64,000 nucleotides of DNA. Source: Paralichthys olivaceus (taxonomy: Eukaryota > Chordata > Actinopteri > Pleuronectiformes > Paralichthyidae). Below the pieces are notes generated by a model, which was not told the origin of the DNA, did no database searches, and saw only the letters and a program-made list of their open reading frames with translations. Position numbers and translations under genes: made by a program. The DNA lies in contig NC_091102.1 of assembly GCF_024713975.1 (NCBI RefSeq), forward strand, positions 20,805,001-20,869,000, read 5' to 3'. Of the stretch, positions 12,101 to 27,100 are shown piece after piece. Position 1 is the stretch's first letter. Each line of letters begins with the position of its first letter.

Positions 12101-15100
12101 AGGTAGTACAAGGTAGAATACTGGCTCTTAATCATGATGTGTTTCCACAGAGCTGTAACTTCTTTTTAAAACAAAGTATCGTCTCACCTTCAGGAAATTC
12201 ATATTATACCAATGAGCACCCAGTTGCCAATGGAATGAGCCATCTGTTAGTAAAGAGGAAGAGATTTTTAAATGAAGAAATACAGAAAAGAACAAGGTGT
12301 CCAAGGCACTGTTCACATGTACATATTAGGTGGTATACAAGTTTTTTAAGCTCTTTTTTTACATTTTCAAAATACCCAGCATTGCTATATTATGACAATA
12401 TATATTGTATTATATAGGAGTATATTGTGACATAATTTACATGACATAAATATATGTGACTCATGTATTTCGATACATTTCCTACCATGAGATCAGTGTT
12501 TGTTCTTTCAACTCAATTAAAAAATATCCACCATAAATCCGTTGTACCGCCCAAATACTTCCTAATTTCCCCGTTTTTTTTGCAGTGTCTGCACAAAGTG
12601 CTACCAGTGGCCTTTGTACATTTAGAGCAGAAAGTCAAAACACAAACACACTCCTGCTATAGACTCAAACATTAATAACTTACAGTCCCTTTTGGCAAAC
12701 ACTTTAATTAAGGTGCACAGGTAGATATGATTTTGTCTTAGCTAAATTCTCCACTCAATTATTTATCTTCTATTCAACATACACGTTAATATGCCATGAT
12801 GCAGTTCACAGCAGTTTGCTAGTTGCCTTGTGACTCTGTAGTGTACCTGTTGTACCTGTTGACTCTGCTGAATGGAAGTGCTCTTTTAGTAACAGATGCT
12901 TGGCCAAGAACGGTCCCTTTTGAATTACTCATGCCTGACAGACAGCATTTTAGTCAATCTTGGTTTGTTTGCTCATGTTCAGTCGCTGTTACTCTGGTTG
13001 TATGTGAAGTGTTTGCCCTGGGGAACAGATGTTCCAATGAGATGAGATGCAGGGACGAGGTGATGAAGCCAGAAGGAGGAGCAGAATGAATCCTGGAATT
13101 TCGCATGTCTACTGTGGCTAATGGGCGACGCATCTATCATCGCTGAGAGTATCAGAGTTAGCATTGAAACTCTGCCATGGGAAGATTAGAGTTTGGCTTT
13201 TCACCTTTTTACCATCAGTGGTTGTAATGGATTGCACTATTTATTTAATGTAATGCACAATCTAGGATGTTGGGATAGGAGTATAAATGTGGGAGAAATC
13301 CGAAGTTGTAGGATTACTGCTAGTTATGGAACGAAAAGGACTCTGGTTTGATAAGCAGGGCAAGCAGGAAGGTGTCCTGGGAAACATTTCCCTGCCTTTC
13401 TTATACTCACAGGTGCAACATAAGGCTACTTATGAAAAATATGTTGTCCATAAACCAAATGCCCTAACACCTGCTGCTTGCTCCTTCTATGAGATCTTCA
13501 AACCACAGGTTACCACCTAATTTGAAAAATAACAATTTTAACAGTGTTCTGTTCTGAGCTGAATTTGCTGCTCTGCAGATCTCTGTGCTGTGTCATGGCC
13601 AGTGTGTGAACAAGCTGTGATGTTGGCTTTATTAATCCAAGAGCCTAAAGGGCTGGGCAGGGGAAAGACAAGGGAATTCATGGAATTTAGGCCCAGTCTA
13701 ACAATGCTCCAGACACTGCCTCCAAGCACGTGAGTTGACACATAGTTGGGCAGCACTGTGTGTATGGTATCAAAATATCAGAAATGCATGACCAGTAACC
13801 ATGCACCAACCTGCATTTACTGATGGTGGTATTTGGTGTCTACTATTGACTATGATGAAAAGATTTTTCTAAATAAATTGGTGCTATGTAATGCTTCATC
13901 CTGTTCGTATCCATTTGTTTTGACCCATAACTTGGTTGGTGCAAAAACTGTTAAAATGTCCTTTCCCAACATGCAGTCAGTCATGTAGTGGTATGAATAG
14001 TGTCCAACATGCCAAAAATCCCCACCATTGAACAAAGCAAGGAACAACATTTTCAATTAAGGTAGCTATGCCAGCAAGTCTGGGACATTTTGCATGTGGT
14101 CACCTCAAAGCACAGCTGTTGAAATCTGCATTTAAACTTACTGTGTTTTGTAGTTGATGTATCTTGTTTAATGTAGTCAATATTGATTCATTCTGATCAG
14201 GGTGTCTATCTACTAATTTATCCCAAAGTTTTTTACCTGATTAGCTTCAGGTCCATCATTTATAGAAACATAGAGTAACAGTGCCCATAAGGGAGACCTG
14301 TCAACAGGAAAGTAATTAGTTTGTTTATGCATAATGAAGGCTTTGACCTCTTTATTGTACACACACACACACACACACACACATACACACCTCTGTGGGT
14401 TATACTCACACTTGGATAGAATATTTCCAGTATGTGTCATTGAAATACCTCACTAACGTGATAAGACTGTATCTGCAGCTACAGATAAGTGTGTTTACTC
14501 TGGCAGGGCAGATGGGAATAGGCTCAATTGTGGCTTGTGCCTAAGGACAACCCTGTTGCTACTTTAATTTCCTTTACCTGCTTCTCTACTTTGTTTACAC
14601 TTTAAGCAAAGTGCTTAAGTGAGGTTACTTCACTCTACTGGAGGTGCCTTGTCTTACATCTGTCTGTCTACCACTTCTCTTACCTAGAAAAAGAAATGCA
14701 GGCATCCTGCCCAGTCTGGAGGATTTGCTCTTCTACACAGTTGCAGAAGGTCAAGAGACGATTCCCGCTCATAAATTTCTCACAGTAAGTTTCACTTCAA
14801 CTTGGTGGTGGATGCTAGTTGATGACAACATTAATAAGTACATTCATGAACATTATCATAATGGCCAAACACCACTGAGCTCCACAAGCATGAATGTGTC
14901 TTTGTTTTTGATTGTTACCCTACAGTACCAGTCAAAAGTTTTAGAATGTCTCGGTATTTCAACTTGTTCCTGACTTAAATTATTTTACGTTTCTGAAGTT
15001 AAGGCATAGAAGAATAAAGTAATTTGACTTTTTTAAAAGGTCCAATTGCTTTATAACTTTAGAATACATGTGTGACTCAATCAGCAGCTGAACACACTTG

Positions 15101-18100
15101 TGAGAGTCTTTCTTCTATAGAAATGATATATTTAGTCAGAAAGTTTACTAACACAAGGAAACGGGTTTTCCAAAATTTTGCATATAAGCTAATGTACAGT
15201 ATTTTGACATATATATATACTTACTTTAATCTGCTTAATTAAGGCACTAAAGGCCACAGGGCTTCGCACTGGAGATCCCCGGCTGAAGGAATGTATGGAC
15301 ACCCTCAAAGAAACTCTAAAGAACACACCAGATGGCGTAACTCTGGACCGGCACCTATTCAAGAAGTAAGTCTTGTCCTGTGAGAAAGTTTTAACTCCAT
15401 CTTATACCCCCACCATGGTGGCATTTTTATCACATTTACCAAGTACATGTACTCACTTCAACTTGAAGTTTGATGACTATATTTTTTAAAGTGCAAATTC
15501 AAACATACTTAAGTATGTAATTTGCATATTGCATAAATGCAAAAAAAATATTCATCAAACAGCATTTTTTGTGTGATTTGTACAGGAAACTTGATGAATG
15601 AGGTCCCTCTGTTTCAAGAACTATATTGATGTATGTACCAGATGCCACCTATTTATGGTGATGTCAGAATTGCTAGTGGCTAGTTATGAATCAGTTTTTA
15701 ATAATATGCCCCATCGTCACTCCACTATCTTCTGCTAATTCAGGATTGGGCTGCAGTAGCAGCAAGCAAAGCAGAGCTTTGCAGATGTCCCTCTCCAGTT
15801 GTTCCCAAGATATGTAATCCCATTTAAAGTGAAAAAGTGGTGTCACGCACGTAGAAGACACTGGCGAAGATGTCAAGAGAGAGTGTGGTGATGAGAGCTG
15901 GGTGTTGTAAAATCACGTGAACTCTGCAGTGGAGTTTATATGTCACTTCCTGCCTCTGCCTGCTGCATCCAGCTGCTCCACCTCTTGCCTGAATAAAAAA
16001 AAAGAAAAAAGAATGAATTAATCATTTATTTTATTTATTTTTTGTCAGGATAAAGATGCAGGGAACCCCCATCTTCCTCCCTTCCTTTCTTTAAAACAAA
16101 AGTAGAAGTCAATAGATATTTGTCTGGGGAAGTATTTATTTTCTTTATACTAATACCATGAGTAACACACTCAACCTTAAAGGGAAGTTTAAAAGTACGT
16201 GGTCCGGTCCCTAGATAGTTCCTTAAATACCATGGACTTTAAGGCTGAGAGTAGCAATAACAAGAAATCAATTTAGTTAATTCCAGAAATTAACAGGCCT
16301 AATTTTCTTCTTGACTGGAGAGCAGGACAAGGTACCACTCCAATTAGGATCCTGGAATTAGATAGTCTTGCAAGGAGGTTTCCACTTCCTGCTTAAAGGG
16401 ATAGTTCACCCAAAAATCAAAATTCACTCATCTACTCACCACTATTGAATTGTCTTTAAGTTACCTACAATAGGCAGTGTAGAAATCATAATTCACTTTA
16501 TAGATTTGTGCTGGATCATACTAAGCCATATGGTTTAAAAAAATCAAATGATGAATATTTTACGATGACGCATCTTCGTCATCAATCCTTAATTACATTC
16601 ATAGAAGTTTGTCAGACTTCAGGCTTGCAAACTTGGTTGACAAACTTTTCCTGTATCTGCATGCAGTCACAATATTTTTGCATGCTATTTGTGGTTTGTT
16701 CATCAGGTGTGTCCAGAGCAACATTGTCCTGCTCACTCAGGCCTTCCGCAAGAAGTTCGTCATCCCAGACTTCCAGTCCTTCACCTCCCTTATTGATGAG
16801 CTGTATGAGAATGCCAAAAACCTCTCTGGAGGACAGGTGTGTCCTTAGATCATGACTCTTTTGTTTTTTCTCTCCCAGTGCATCATAAGCATTATTTAGC
16901 TCATTCATGACCATCAATCTTTTCCGACAGTCTAGGTTCAATCTGCATTCAGCTTGTATCGAAGGTGTAGTTCAGTGCCTGCATTCTGAAAGTCCAAATA
17001 ATCTCCTTTCCTAACCACCATTCCTTGACCTCGATGGAATACGTCACAGGGTCAGGGAAAGATGTGAAGTAGAAGCCTTAAAGAGTTAGGAAAGGAGAAA
17101 AATCCAACTCCACTTTAGGGGTGTCGGGATTAACAGCGGTTTGATAACATCACGATTGCATAACCGTAAGAATTGTAAAAAGAACTATATGTAACTATGG
17201 TGACCTGCCTCTCACGAGTCATGTCATTTGTTTTTCACATTTTGTGTGTGCGAGCCACTGAAACGTTGAGAAGAGGGAACTGACTTACCGGCCTTATTTC
17301 CACCAACGCTGGACAAACAACTCCATCAGAAGAGTCCACAGCGAGAGGAGAAATCCTTGTTTACTTTCGGTTTCTGACCAGGGAGGTGTGTGTGTGTGTG
17401 TGTCAGGAGTGGCTGACACAACCACTCCCTCTTCCTATTAACCATTATAAATGTAGCAGAGAGTTTAATTCACCTGTACTGAAAGGTAATAGTATAATAA
17501 GGACATGAAGAATGTGGCTTGAACAAGGTAGTTTTTCAAAACTAGTCTTTTTTAACAACTTTAGTTATAACACAAGGTATGCCCAAAAATGCACAGCACT
17601 GTGTGCTGTAGGCTGTACACTGACAGTCATAATAAAATGACACATCCTGATAAACAAATGTTTTATATTTTATACAAAGGGAACATTTAGTCGAGGTTGC
17701 TGCAGCAAAGAATTGTGGGGCAGCATTGTCTCCTTTCCTTTCATAAAGAATGGTCCGGTGTTTCCTAGGCTAAAGGAGATAAATGAGCGAGCATTGACGC
17801 TCCTTTCCTTATCATTTTGAATTCGAACAGCTCTTATTATTGGGACCACTGAAATTCTCCCGGGTCATTTCACTCAGTTAGGAAGGTTCCTAAGCAACAT
17901 TTTAGGTGCTAGCTCCAAATATTTTCAGAATATAGATACAGCAGCAAAATCCTCAAAAACTATAGACCATCTCGGTGGGATCACATCAACGCCTTTCAAC
18001 TTGTTGAGGCTCTGACCCATTAGTACCCAGCAGTCATTATTACATCATTACAATAGAATTTAGTAGTCATGGGTCTGACCAGACAAAACTTCAAACTTGG

Positions 18101-21100
18101 CTTTACACAAAACATTTTGTGACATAATCCATCTATAGACAGCAGCCAATTTGTCACAGCTGGAGATGAGAATTAATGGCAACGATTTGCAGGTTACGCA
18201 AACCTCTTGCAGTGGATCTCCTGCTCTCAGCTGAAAAGCATCTACTGACTTCATGTGTACTAGAGGCTGCATTTAAGAGGCCCCTCGCCTGGGGCCAATA
18301 GAAGTGTTTGTAGTCACAAAAGAATAAACCCTGTAACCGACAGGCACAAATGGGATTAATGACATCGATGAAGGCATTCACTGTCGTATTGGACCATGGA
18401 GCCATTGGTAAAGTTAATATTTCACCTATGCTTGCTCTGCTTTGAGAGGTCAAACAAAAACCCAAAAAAAAGGTGTATTAGCAAACGTAAGTGACTGACA
18501 TCAGCACAAGGGATTTGGTTGTTTTTGTAGTCAGAAGAAAACAACCAAATATCTTAATCATTGTACTCTTCCAGTGAAGAAGTGAAAGACATACAGTATC
18601 TAATGGTGGCTTTTCCTTTCTAACCCTCAGATGAAGAGTTGACTTCTGTTAGTCTTGTTATTGTGTTCTGTGTTAGTATTAGCTTTCCTCTGAATCGTGG
18701 GCCTCAGCAGACGTCAGCAGTGAAAGGTCACTGCTGCTCTGACACCCTTTTAATTACCTCACCTCTCTTTCAGGTTGCAGACTACATTCCTCAGCTTGCC
18801 AAATTCAGCCCTGACCTGTGGGCAGTCTCTCTTTGCACAGTGGATGGACAGAGGTGAGACATTCATGAGCAGGAACAAACAATAAATGTTTGTCCCTTTT
18901 TCTCTCTGTGAAATCACTGACAACTGACGGACTTAATAACAAATTATGATTCCCCTAAATTCAGTGTAATAACCACTGCACCGTGTACAGGTGTGTAAAC
19001 TATCCTGTATTTCCTAATAAAGACAAAACAACAGGAGACACTTGTCTCATATGTAGTGTAATGATGCCAACAGGTGTTTGGATCAGCCTGTTCATAGCTG
19101 TAAAGTTCCATGGGCCTGTATAATTGTTATGTTAGGGTAACAGAGGAAGTCATAAAGATAACATTAGCACTGAACAAACAGTGTAGTTATCAAGCACTCT
19201 TATTACTGAAGTTGAATATTTCCATGAGCACTCCTTCCATCACTCTGACTTATCATGTCAATCACTTATCTTTTGTCTTTTGTAGACACACAGTAGGAGA
19301 CACCAAGCTCCCTTTCTGTCTGCAGTCTTGTGTCAAGCCTCTGAAATATGCCGTTGCTGTCCATGACCATGGCACAGAGTACGTGCACAGTTTCATTGGA
19401 AAGGAGCCCAGTGGCCTGCGCTTTAATAAGCTCTTCCTGGATGAAGATGGTGAGATGTCCGACTTGTCTCTTTCTTCATTGTTACTTCTCGCTGAAAACT
19501 TAAATAGCTCATACACTGTTTTTCCTCCTCAAAATGTTGGCCCTATAATATAACTTTCATAATAGAAGGTGTCCTGTGCGTTGTCAACAGAGGGCTGTGT
19601 TTAGGAATTTGGTATTTCTTATTTTTGCATAATAACACTGTTGGTAACTGCTAGTTACAACCTACAATATCACTATCCTGTTAATGCTTCACATTTGTTT
19701 GCATCTGTTTCGTAAACAAGGCAGTGACTTTAAGTCTGAATCTTAGAAAATGTGGATAGAGTTGATTGTTTTTCCCACCGTATCTTTTTTACATGTACAG
19801 TTCATTGCTACTTTTTGCTCATGAACCCAATAACACTAGGTGTGACAGTCTGCTATAAGCACCCATTCAGAGAGAGAAACTGTGCAGCTGTGACTGAGCT
19901 GCCAGGGGAGTGAGTCAGATTAGTAGAAAGGTTTTTTTCTAAACAGCATTGTTGCTTAACCTGAACATGGCTGCACAGCACATGGATTAGGCTGTATAAT
20001 TACTTGCAGTAATATTGATATATTTATGGGACATTTTGATATGAGTCAAAGTTGTGCTTGGCGGTCAGAGTAGATGTAGTTAAACCTGAACTTGAGAGGG
20101 AGGAGGGATCTCATCATTAAGTTGGCCCAGTGCTGCTACAATAAATGGAAAAAGGGAGTGAGCTCCCCTCAGGGTCAGTAATGGCAAAGAAAGGCTACTG
20201 CTTTGTAAAGGTTTATCTCTCTAGTGGGGGTGGGGGGCATGTCACGAGTCCCATAAGATGAAACAAGTTACAGATGATTAACTGGAATGTAAGATTTCTT
20301 TTCAGGTTAAACCCCCTTTTTCTCCAGATGAAAATCAATGACCTTGTCTCCTCAGTAGCTGATCATTGAACACAGATAACCCTAGACCCCCTCCCCTTAA
20401 GACATATTTGAAACATGAATCCAGTCGAGCTAGAAAATCTGAAATATTTTCTCTTGTTGAAACACACTACAGGGTTTGTTACAGAGCCACTGTAAATGTC
20501 AAAGCTCTGTTGACATCATATATTATACCACAGCTACAATATCTTGAGTCAACGTGTGTATTTGATTGTTGCTGTTTGATCTGTCTATAGACACAGCACT
20601 CAGGCATAAAAATGACTAAACATTTACACTTTGATCCTGTACAGCGTGTTAACTGACCTCTTGTTTTGCAGATAAGCCTCACAACCCCATGGTGAATGCT
20701 GGTGCTATTGTTTGTACTTCACTGATAAAGGTAAAAGCAAAACCACTCTGTTTCCCTTCATGTGTGTTATTAATTTCCAGTTTGTGTGTGTTGTTTGTGT
20801 GTCCTCAATTCCCGGAATGGTGGGTATCAATGAGCTGTTTTATTGTGAAGATAGAATTAGGGTTAACATACGTAAATATTGGTAGTAGATAAGGCTTGCA
20901 GATAAGGGTAATTAACCTACTTCTATTTGAATGGAATGAAACCTACTAAAGGAGACTCACCAAAATGCTGAATTTTAATATCCTGTCCAAAACCACTGTC
21001 ACAAATCTGTGTTGTTATTGTTTTGTGGTTACAGATTCAGTAGACTGAATACTTTTTACTGTCCAGATATTTATGACTCTTGACTTAGCTTGAAGTATAT

Positions 21101-24100
21101 CTAGGTCACACCTGAGTCCACTGCCATGTGTCTTGTTGTGGTGATTAAGACTTGTGCTAATACTTCCTGAAGGGTACTTAGCCTGAGAAGCACGCACATT
21201 GTTACTGACCCTGCTGAAAATAACCTGGACAGGGAGCTAGTCAAATGCAGGTGCACGCACACCAGCAACAGTTTGGACTTCTTTTTTGAAACTCAGTGTA
21301 AAGACAGATGTGAGGTCAAAATGGTAATTCTTGATCTCTTTATGTCCTGTAACTAAGGCTAGCAAACACACACACGCACACACATACACACACACACATA
21401 CACACACACACACATACACACACAAGAGCTGTCTATAAACACCATTACTCTGTGCCAGCTCTGTTCCCTCACAGCTGCAAGACTTTTATATTTTTATTTT
21501 CAGTATCTCCAATTAGCTTCCTCTTACTTTATTGAAGAACAAATTACTGACACATTTTCTGTTAAGTGCTGCAAAATTCATGGACTGGTATTTGACTCCA
21601 GCTTTTCTCTGGAGGATTTTGAACTGAATAGTTTGACTAATCATGTCATGTTGAAAGACATAATGTACTATCAAAGCTTGGAGGTATGATTATTAATTTT
21701 TATTGGCATAAGATGCAATCTTGAGAGAGGACAAAGTCAGAGTAATTAAACTGTAGATTGTGGTCTTCCATCTATGTACAGTATATGAACAGTATTTAGA
21801 AGCATACTGACGCATGAGGCCTGTGACATGTGTTGACGCCTTGTACATATTAGATTGTAGACAGATAAGATAAGTCTCAGGATGAGGGACCTGTGTGTTT
21901 TGTGTTTTCATGTGCTGCTGAAATCATTTTCTTTTTTAAACTTTTTTTGGTGCTTTTTATGCATTAACACTTTGCAAACACAAGCTTATTTAACCTAAGT
22001 TGAATTTGCTCTATATTCTTGACCAAGTAGTTTCTGTTGACAGGGACATTCAAATTCTTTGAGACACAATGGTTGTACTCTTAATTCCAACAAGGGGCCA
22101 GATGAGAAAATAGTTCTTTAACTGTGCATTTAAAACAAAGATGACATGTTTCTAAAGTTGCTTCCACAAAAGTTAATTTTTAACTGAACTGCTACAATTT
22201 ATCTTTCTGTAGTGCTGCAGCATCTATTCTAGTGGAGGAAGAGATTAATGAGTAATCCATTGAAGGACTAATAACAGTGTGAAGCCTTTTGTCTTGTAGC
22301 GTCTCATGAAAAATATATTGGTTATATCAATGCACTCAGGGACTTGACAGGAAGAAGCTACTGTTTCAAATAGTCCCTCTCGTAAATACGCACTATAATT
22401 GAGAAAAAGGAAGGAAACATTGGGCCTTGACTCCAAACATTTCTTACCAGTATTAAAAACTCTCCACATCTGTGTATAACCCAAACATCTGGTTTGTCTT
22501 GGCAGCATTTTGATCTGCTCTGTAACTAATGATGTTTAGAAGCCAACTGTTGCTTCTCTCTGTGATTTCATATTTCTGTTTCTGTAGCTGCTTAACCCTG
22601 AAAAATCTGAAATCACAAAATGTTCCATTTCAAGTTTTACAGCTGGTCAGCCAGTTGACAAACAAAAGAGAAAATACATTTAGAGTGAATTGTGTTAAAT
22701 GATATACTGCACATAAGTGATCACAGACAGCAGTTAATAAGTTGGCTTCTTAAATTGCCCCTTTAAGAAAATATTTTTTTAAATGACATCCCAAGCTGCA
22801 TTTTTATGTATTTTCAGGGTTTGCATTGTGTCATATGGCCCATGCAGCTTCCCTCAGCTATACATAACAATTTAGTGTTGCTTTTAGCACATTTAGGATT
22901 CCCCCTCCCCTTTACTGTTGTCCTTGACTCTTGATTCTCATCATCCACTTTTTTATCTGAAACCTTTATGTTAATGATACATTGCAGGCTTATGCATTTG
23001 ACACAAAAGAAAAGTGAACACTAAACACTCCTAACATTCTTCCTCCTAAACATTAATGTTAATGATGCATTTGACACAAAAGCTTTACGAGGTCATGTGT
23101 CAGTATAGTTTACAGATGAAGCAGAAAAACATCCACTGTATTTGAGTAATTCTACTTGCATCATTTTACATACATACTCTTAACTACCAGTACAGAGGGG
23201 TCCTCCACCCTTAGTTTCTATTCTATACAGCTATGTTTGCATTGGTTAAGTCAAACATGTTGCCCACAGTTTTTCTTTAATATATGATGCAGACTGTACA
23301 AGTGGCAGCATGTGGAGAATTGTATGTTCAGGTAATTTCTTATCACATAGTAAACATTTGAGCAGCAAGGAATCACACCCAGAGCAGATCTTAAGACCAG
23401 AGAATATCACCTCACCTTTTTGAGACGATAATGTGTGTTTGTGTCCACATCCACTCATCACTGTCAATAGTGTGTCAATGTATTATTATTATTTATCTTT
23501 ATTGAAGCACAAATGTGAAGCTATTGGTCAGGTTGCCCATGTTGACCTTGATGGGAATGGGATGGTTGCCCCAAACTGTTGTTACATGGTGCTTGAAGGC
23601 TACATGTTGTTGCTGTTTTTGTATGTTGTTGCATATTTTCCAGACTTAGGAACTGTGGGAAATAATGACTGCTGCTGCAGGTCAAATGACGTTGGTAATT
23701 TTTTCTTCCTTTTCCATATCTATCTCCTCGCATTCCCCCATCCCCTGATCCTACCTCTTCTCTCTTTCTCCTCCAATCAGCTCTGTAGAAACCCCATTTA
23801 GTGACTCTTTAACACCTCCATCAGTGTCACCTATTTTTTCTTCTGCACAGTAAAGTGTACGACTTGAAATGTACGTCAGTCACACATAAAGCATTAGCTC
23901 GTTTTCAATGTAAAGTTAAAAACCATCCACAACATGAACAGTTCAGTATTTTGAACTAGTGTTAAAAGCTATAGCACTTAAAATGTGCATGCGTGTCCAT
24001 TTTTCTGTTGCTGTGTTTTTCTTTGTGGGATATGCAGCATCATCTGGCTTGTTACTTGATTAAAAATACACTGAGCTACAAGCTGTGAGTCTTATTTTCA

Positions 24101-27100
24101 GAGGAAGACTATTCCTCCCTCTTCTCCCTCCTTCCCTATTGTTTTGGCCAACAGACTCTGCACAGATGACTCGTGTTGACCTAAAGTTGATGTATATCCT
24201 GAAACACATACACACACACACACCTGCATTATGGTAACCCATAATACAAACTTGCCTGCAAACGCCAACATTTATTCACTGTCATACTTTAAGTAGACAC
24301 ACACACACATTTAAGGCTGTTGCATATTTATTTTATGATATGTGCTTTTAATTTGAACTCTTATATATGAAACAATTGTTAAACTGATCATTGGAATCAG
24401 TGAGATGTAATGGTTGGACATGTTTTCCTTAACTGGCTAATCTGGTAATGCACGACATGTCTACTAAACATCCCTTTCACTCCAAAAGATGCCCCTCTTG
24501 TAACCTATTTGCAAGCCAATCTTATTAATATTTTTTACCTGATTAATTCTTGGCTAAGCTCATTATTTTATTTGTAATAAAATCTTATCACATCTTCTAA
24601 TTCTGTAGTTTTAATTTGTCAGCAGTAGAATTCTCATTCTAGTGTTACCTATATGATGCTGTGCTTGTCCTCTCGAACATTTCCAGATGAATGGAAGGAA
24701 CTAACTGCATAATCTTTTGTTCTGTCCTCAGCAAAGTGAAGGCAATGCAGAAAAGTTCGACTATGTAAGTATAAGAAGTTGGAAGTAATTGTCTTAATGA
24801 AAGGGACCAGTAATATATATAAATATGTATGATAAACCTACTAACACATTAGGTTCTTGTACTGACAAGTTTTATTGTTTTCTTTTTTATACTTGTGCCT
24901 TTAAGAGTCTTTAAGAGTGGCCCAGTCCCAAATCACACACAAATTCTAAGCAGGTTTTTCAGTGTGCTCACACAGGAAAACAAATTATACTCATTGTAAC
25001 CATTATTTGGTATGTCAGTAGCATTGGTATTCTGTAACACTTGCTGTGCTCTAATTTGTTTATCTCAAAACTCACTCTTGCTATTTTGAGTCTCCAAATA
25101 CGTTCACTCGGACCATTTTTAAGTACCTGGATGATGCAATCAAAAGGGTCAAAACAGTTCACACAAGAAAGTAAAACATTAATTTCGTCAAGTGAGCAAA
25201 GCAGCTAGTACATATTTTGGCAGCGACATGGTCACATGTAGTCATCATTTCTGGTCAGTGCCCATCAGCACTACTTGCACTTCACCAGTGGGCTTACTGC
25301 CCACGGTGCACTACATTTAAGTTTACTTACGGAAGTATCCAAAATCAAACATAGCACTGGTCTATTGTAATGTATATTGTTTACATTAGTATGTAGTATG
25401 GAATGGGGTCACTGCTATTTTAGATTTAAACTTGACACTACACAGGCCAAAACAATTTTCCTCCTTACTATGAAACCCCTGTTGATTATCTTGTCACTCT
25501 TAACTCTCCCATTTCTTTCTCTCCAGGTCATGAACTTTCTGAAAAAGATGGCAGGAAATGAATACGTGGGTTTCAGCAATGCCACGTAAGTTTCAAAGTT
25601 TTTACATCCCCACTTTCACTCAGCAGCAGCTTGTCCTAGTTGAATCCACGTCAAGGGGATTGTATTCTCACTGCCAAAAAAATACTGGCAGCGCACAAAA
25701 TGGAATTTTATACACCTAAACCATGTACCAGTTAGAATATAATAAAGAAGTTGTTTTTCACCCGTGACAGATACAGCAAAGCTATGAGAGTGAAAGAGAG
25801 ATGTTAGTCAAGCACAGGCTCTAGTCACAAACATAGAGTGAGAATGTGCGTTGGTACTGTTTAACTTATTGTTGATGTTTCCATATTTGATGAAGAATTA
25901 CTACCTGAGCCTCTATCACACTGTCTGCTTATAGATTCCATATTTTTTACATTTACACACACCAGAACACCAGCTAACACCTAACTCCTAACCCCACCAG
26001 CAGAAGCCAGACACCAAATATATCTATGAAGATATCTACTCATGTTCTTAAAAACAGTTTTCCAGTCATTACTTGGCTGAGGCTCACAGCAGGAGTTGTT
26101 TTTGGTTTGCAGTTTGCATAATTCAGGTCGAGGCTGAACGTCTGTGCTGCAAAGGTCACTTGCATGTGCATGATTTATGATGACATGTGCTAACAATGTT
26201 TCTGGAAAAAGACCAGGCTCATGTTACAGTCATGTTACATCACATGATATCACAAGCTGTTGTACTGTACACATGAGAGCTGGGGGTGATAGAATTCCAA
26301 CACACAAGTACAAACACACACACACACACACACACATGTAATGGAAGTGCTCTGCTCTCTGTTTGGCAGATTCCAGTCAGAGCGTGAGTCAGGAGACAGG
26401 AACTTCGCCATTGGCTACTACCTGAAAGAAAAAAAGGTTTGACCCTGGATGAGTCATGAATAACTGCAGTTAACTACTGTTTACTCTCTGCATTTGTCTT
26501 TGCAATAAACAGCTTAAGAGCATTATAAAAAGATGCTGCTATTAAATAATTTGATAGAATTACCCATACATAGCAGTTAATTAGTAAATATCCATCCAAG
26601 TTATCTGTTTAGTTAATCTGCTTCTCTACTTTATCAGAAGGATAAGAAATGTTAGAAAGACCTGATAAACCAATGTGTATGCACTATTGGCAGCAGCTCC
26701 CCCCTCTTAAAAAGACTATTGTAGAGAGGTAGAGAGAGTGGAGAGTTTAGAGGAGGAAGTAAAATAGTGCTGTAAATTGAGATAGCTCTAATTGGGTTTT
26801 AAAAATGTTTTGATAAAGGTGCATCTCCAAAAGATTGTTTGAGATACTGTTTGCTTCTGTCACATGTGGGACCAAGATCTGCTCTAATCTTGCACTGATA
26901 ACTTCAGATTGAATTCCTGCATCTCTGTTTTCAAACAAGGTTTTCAAGTCATTACTGCGTGAATAAATCCTCATTAATAACTAATGGAGTAAACATACAA
27001 TGCTCTGTAACAAGAGATGGATCATAGGTATAGATTGCTTTTTAACTGGATGCAATTTAATGTCTCTTCAACTCATATTTTTCATTGACTTTACTTTTAC

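Larger units (their letters stand above)
9155..14687 (+). other. gls intron 1
   Basis: This 5.5-kb intron holds copy 2 of the duplicated segment (11516-12156) and an AC microsatellite at 14359-14390. The first part retains CpG-rich sequence to about 9300. I see no other exon or gene in it. Confidence 0.7.

Noticed and set aside
19110-19553. 147-codon open frame in gls
   Set aside because: It is exon 6 (19286-19449) read through with intron on both sides; splice sites and homology limit the coding part.
23433-23801. 122-codon open frame in gls intron 7
   Set aside because: No recognisable protein, no splice-site support, and hydrophobic low-complexity composition.
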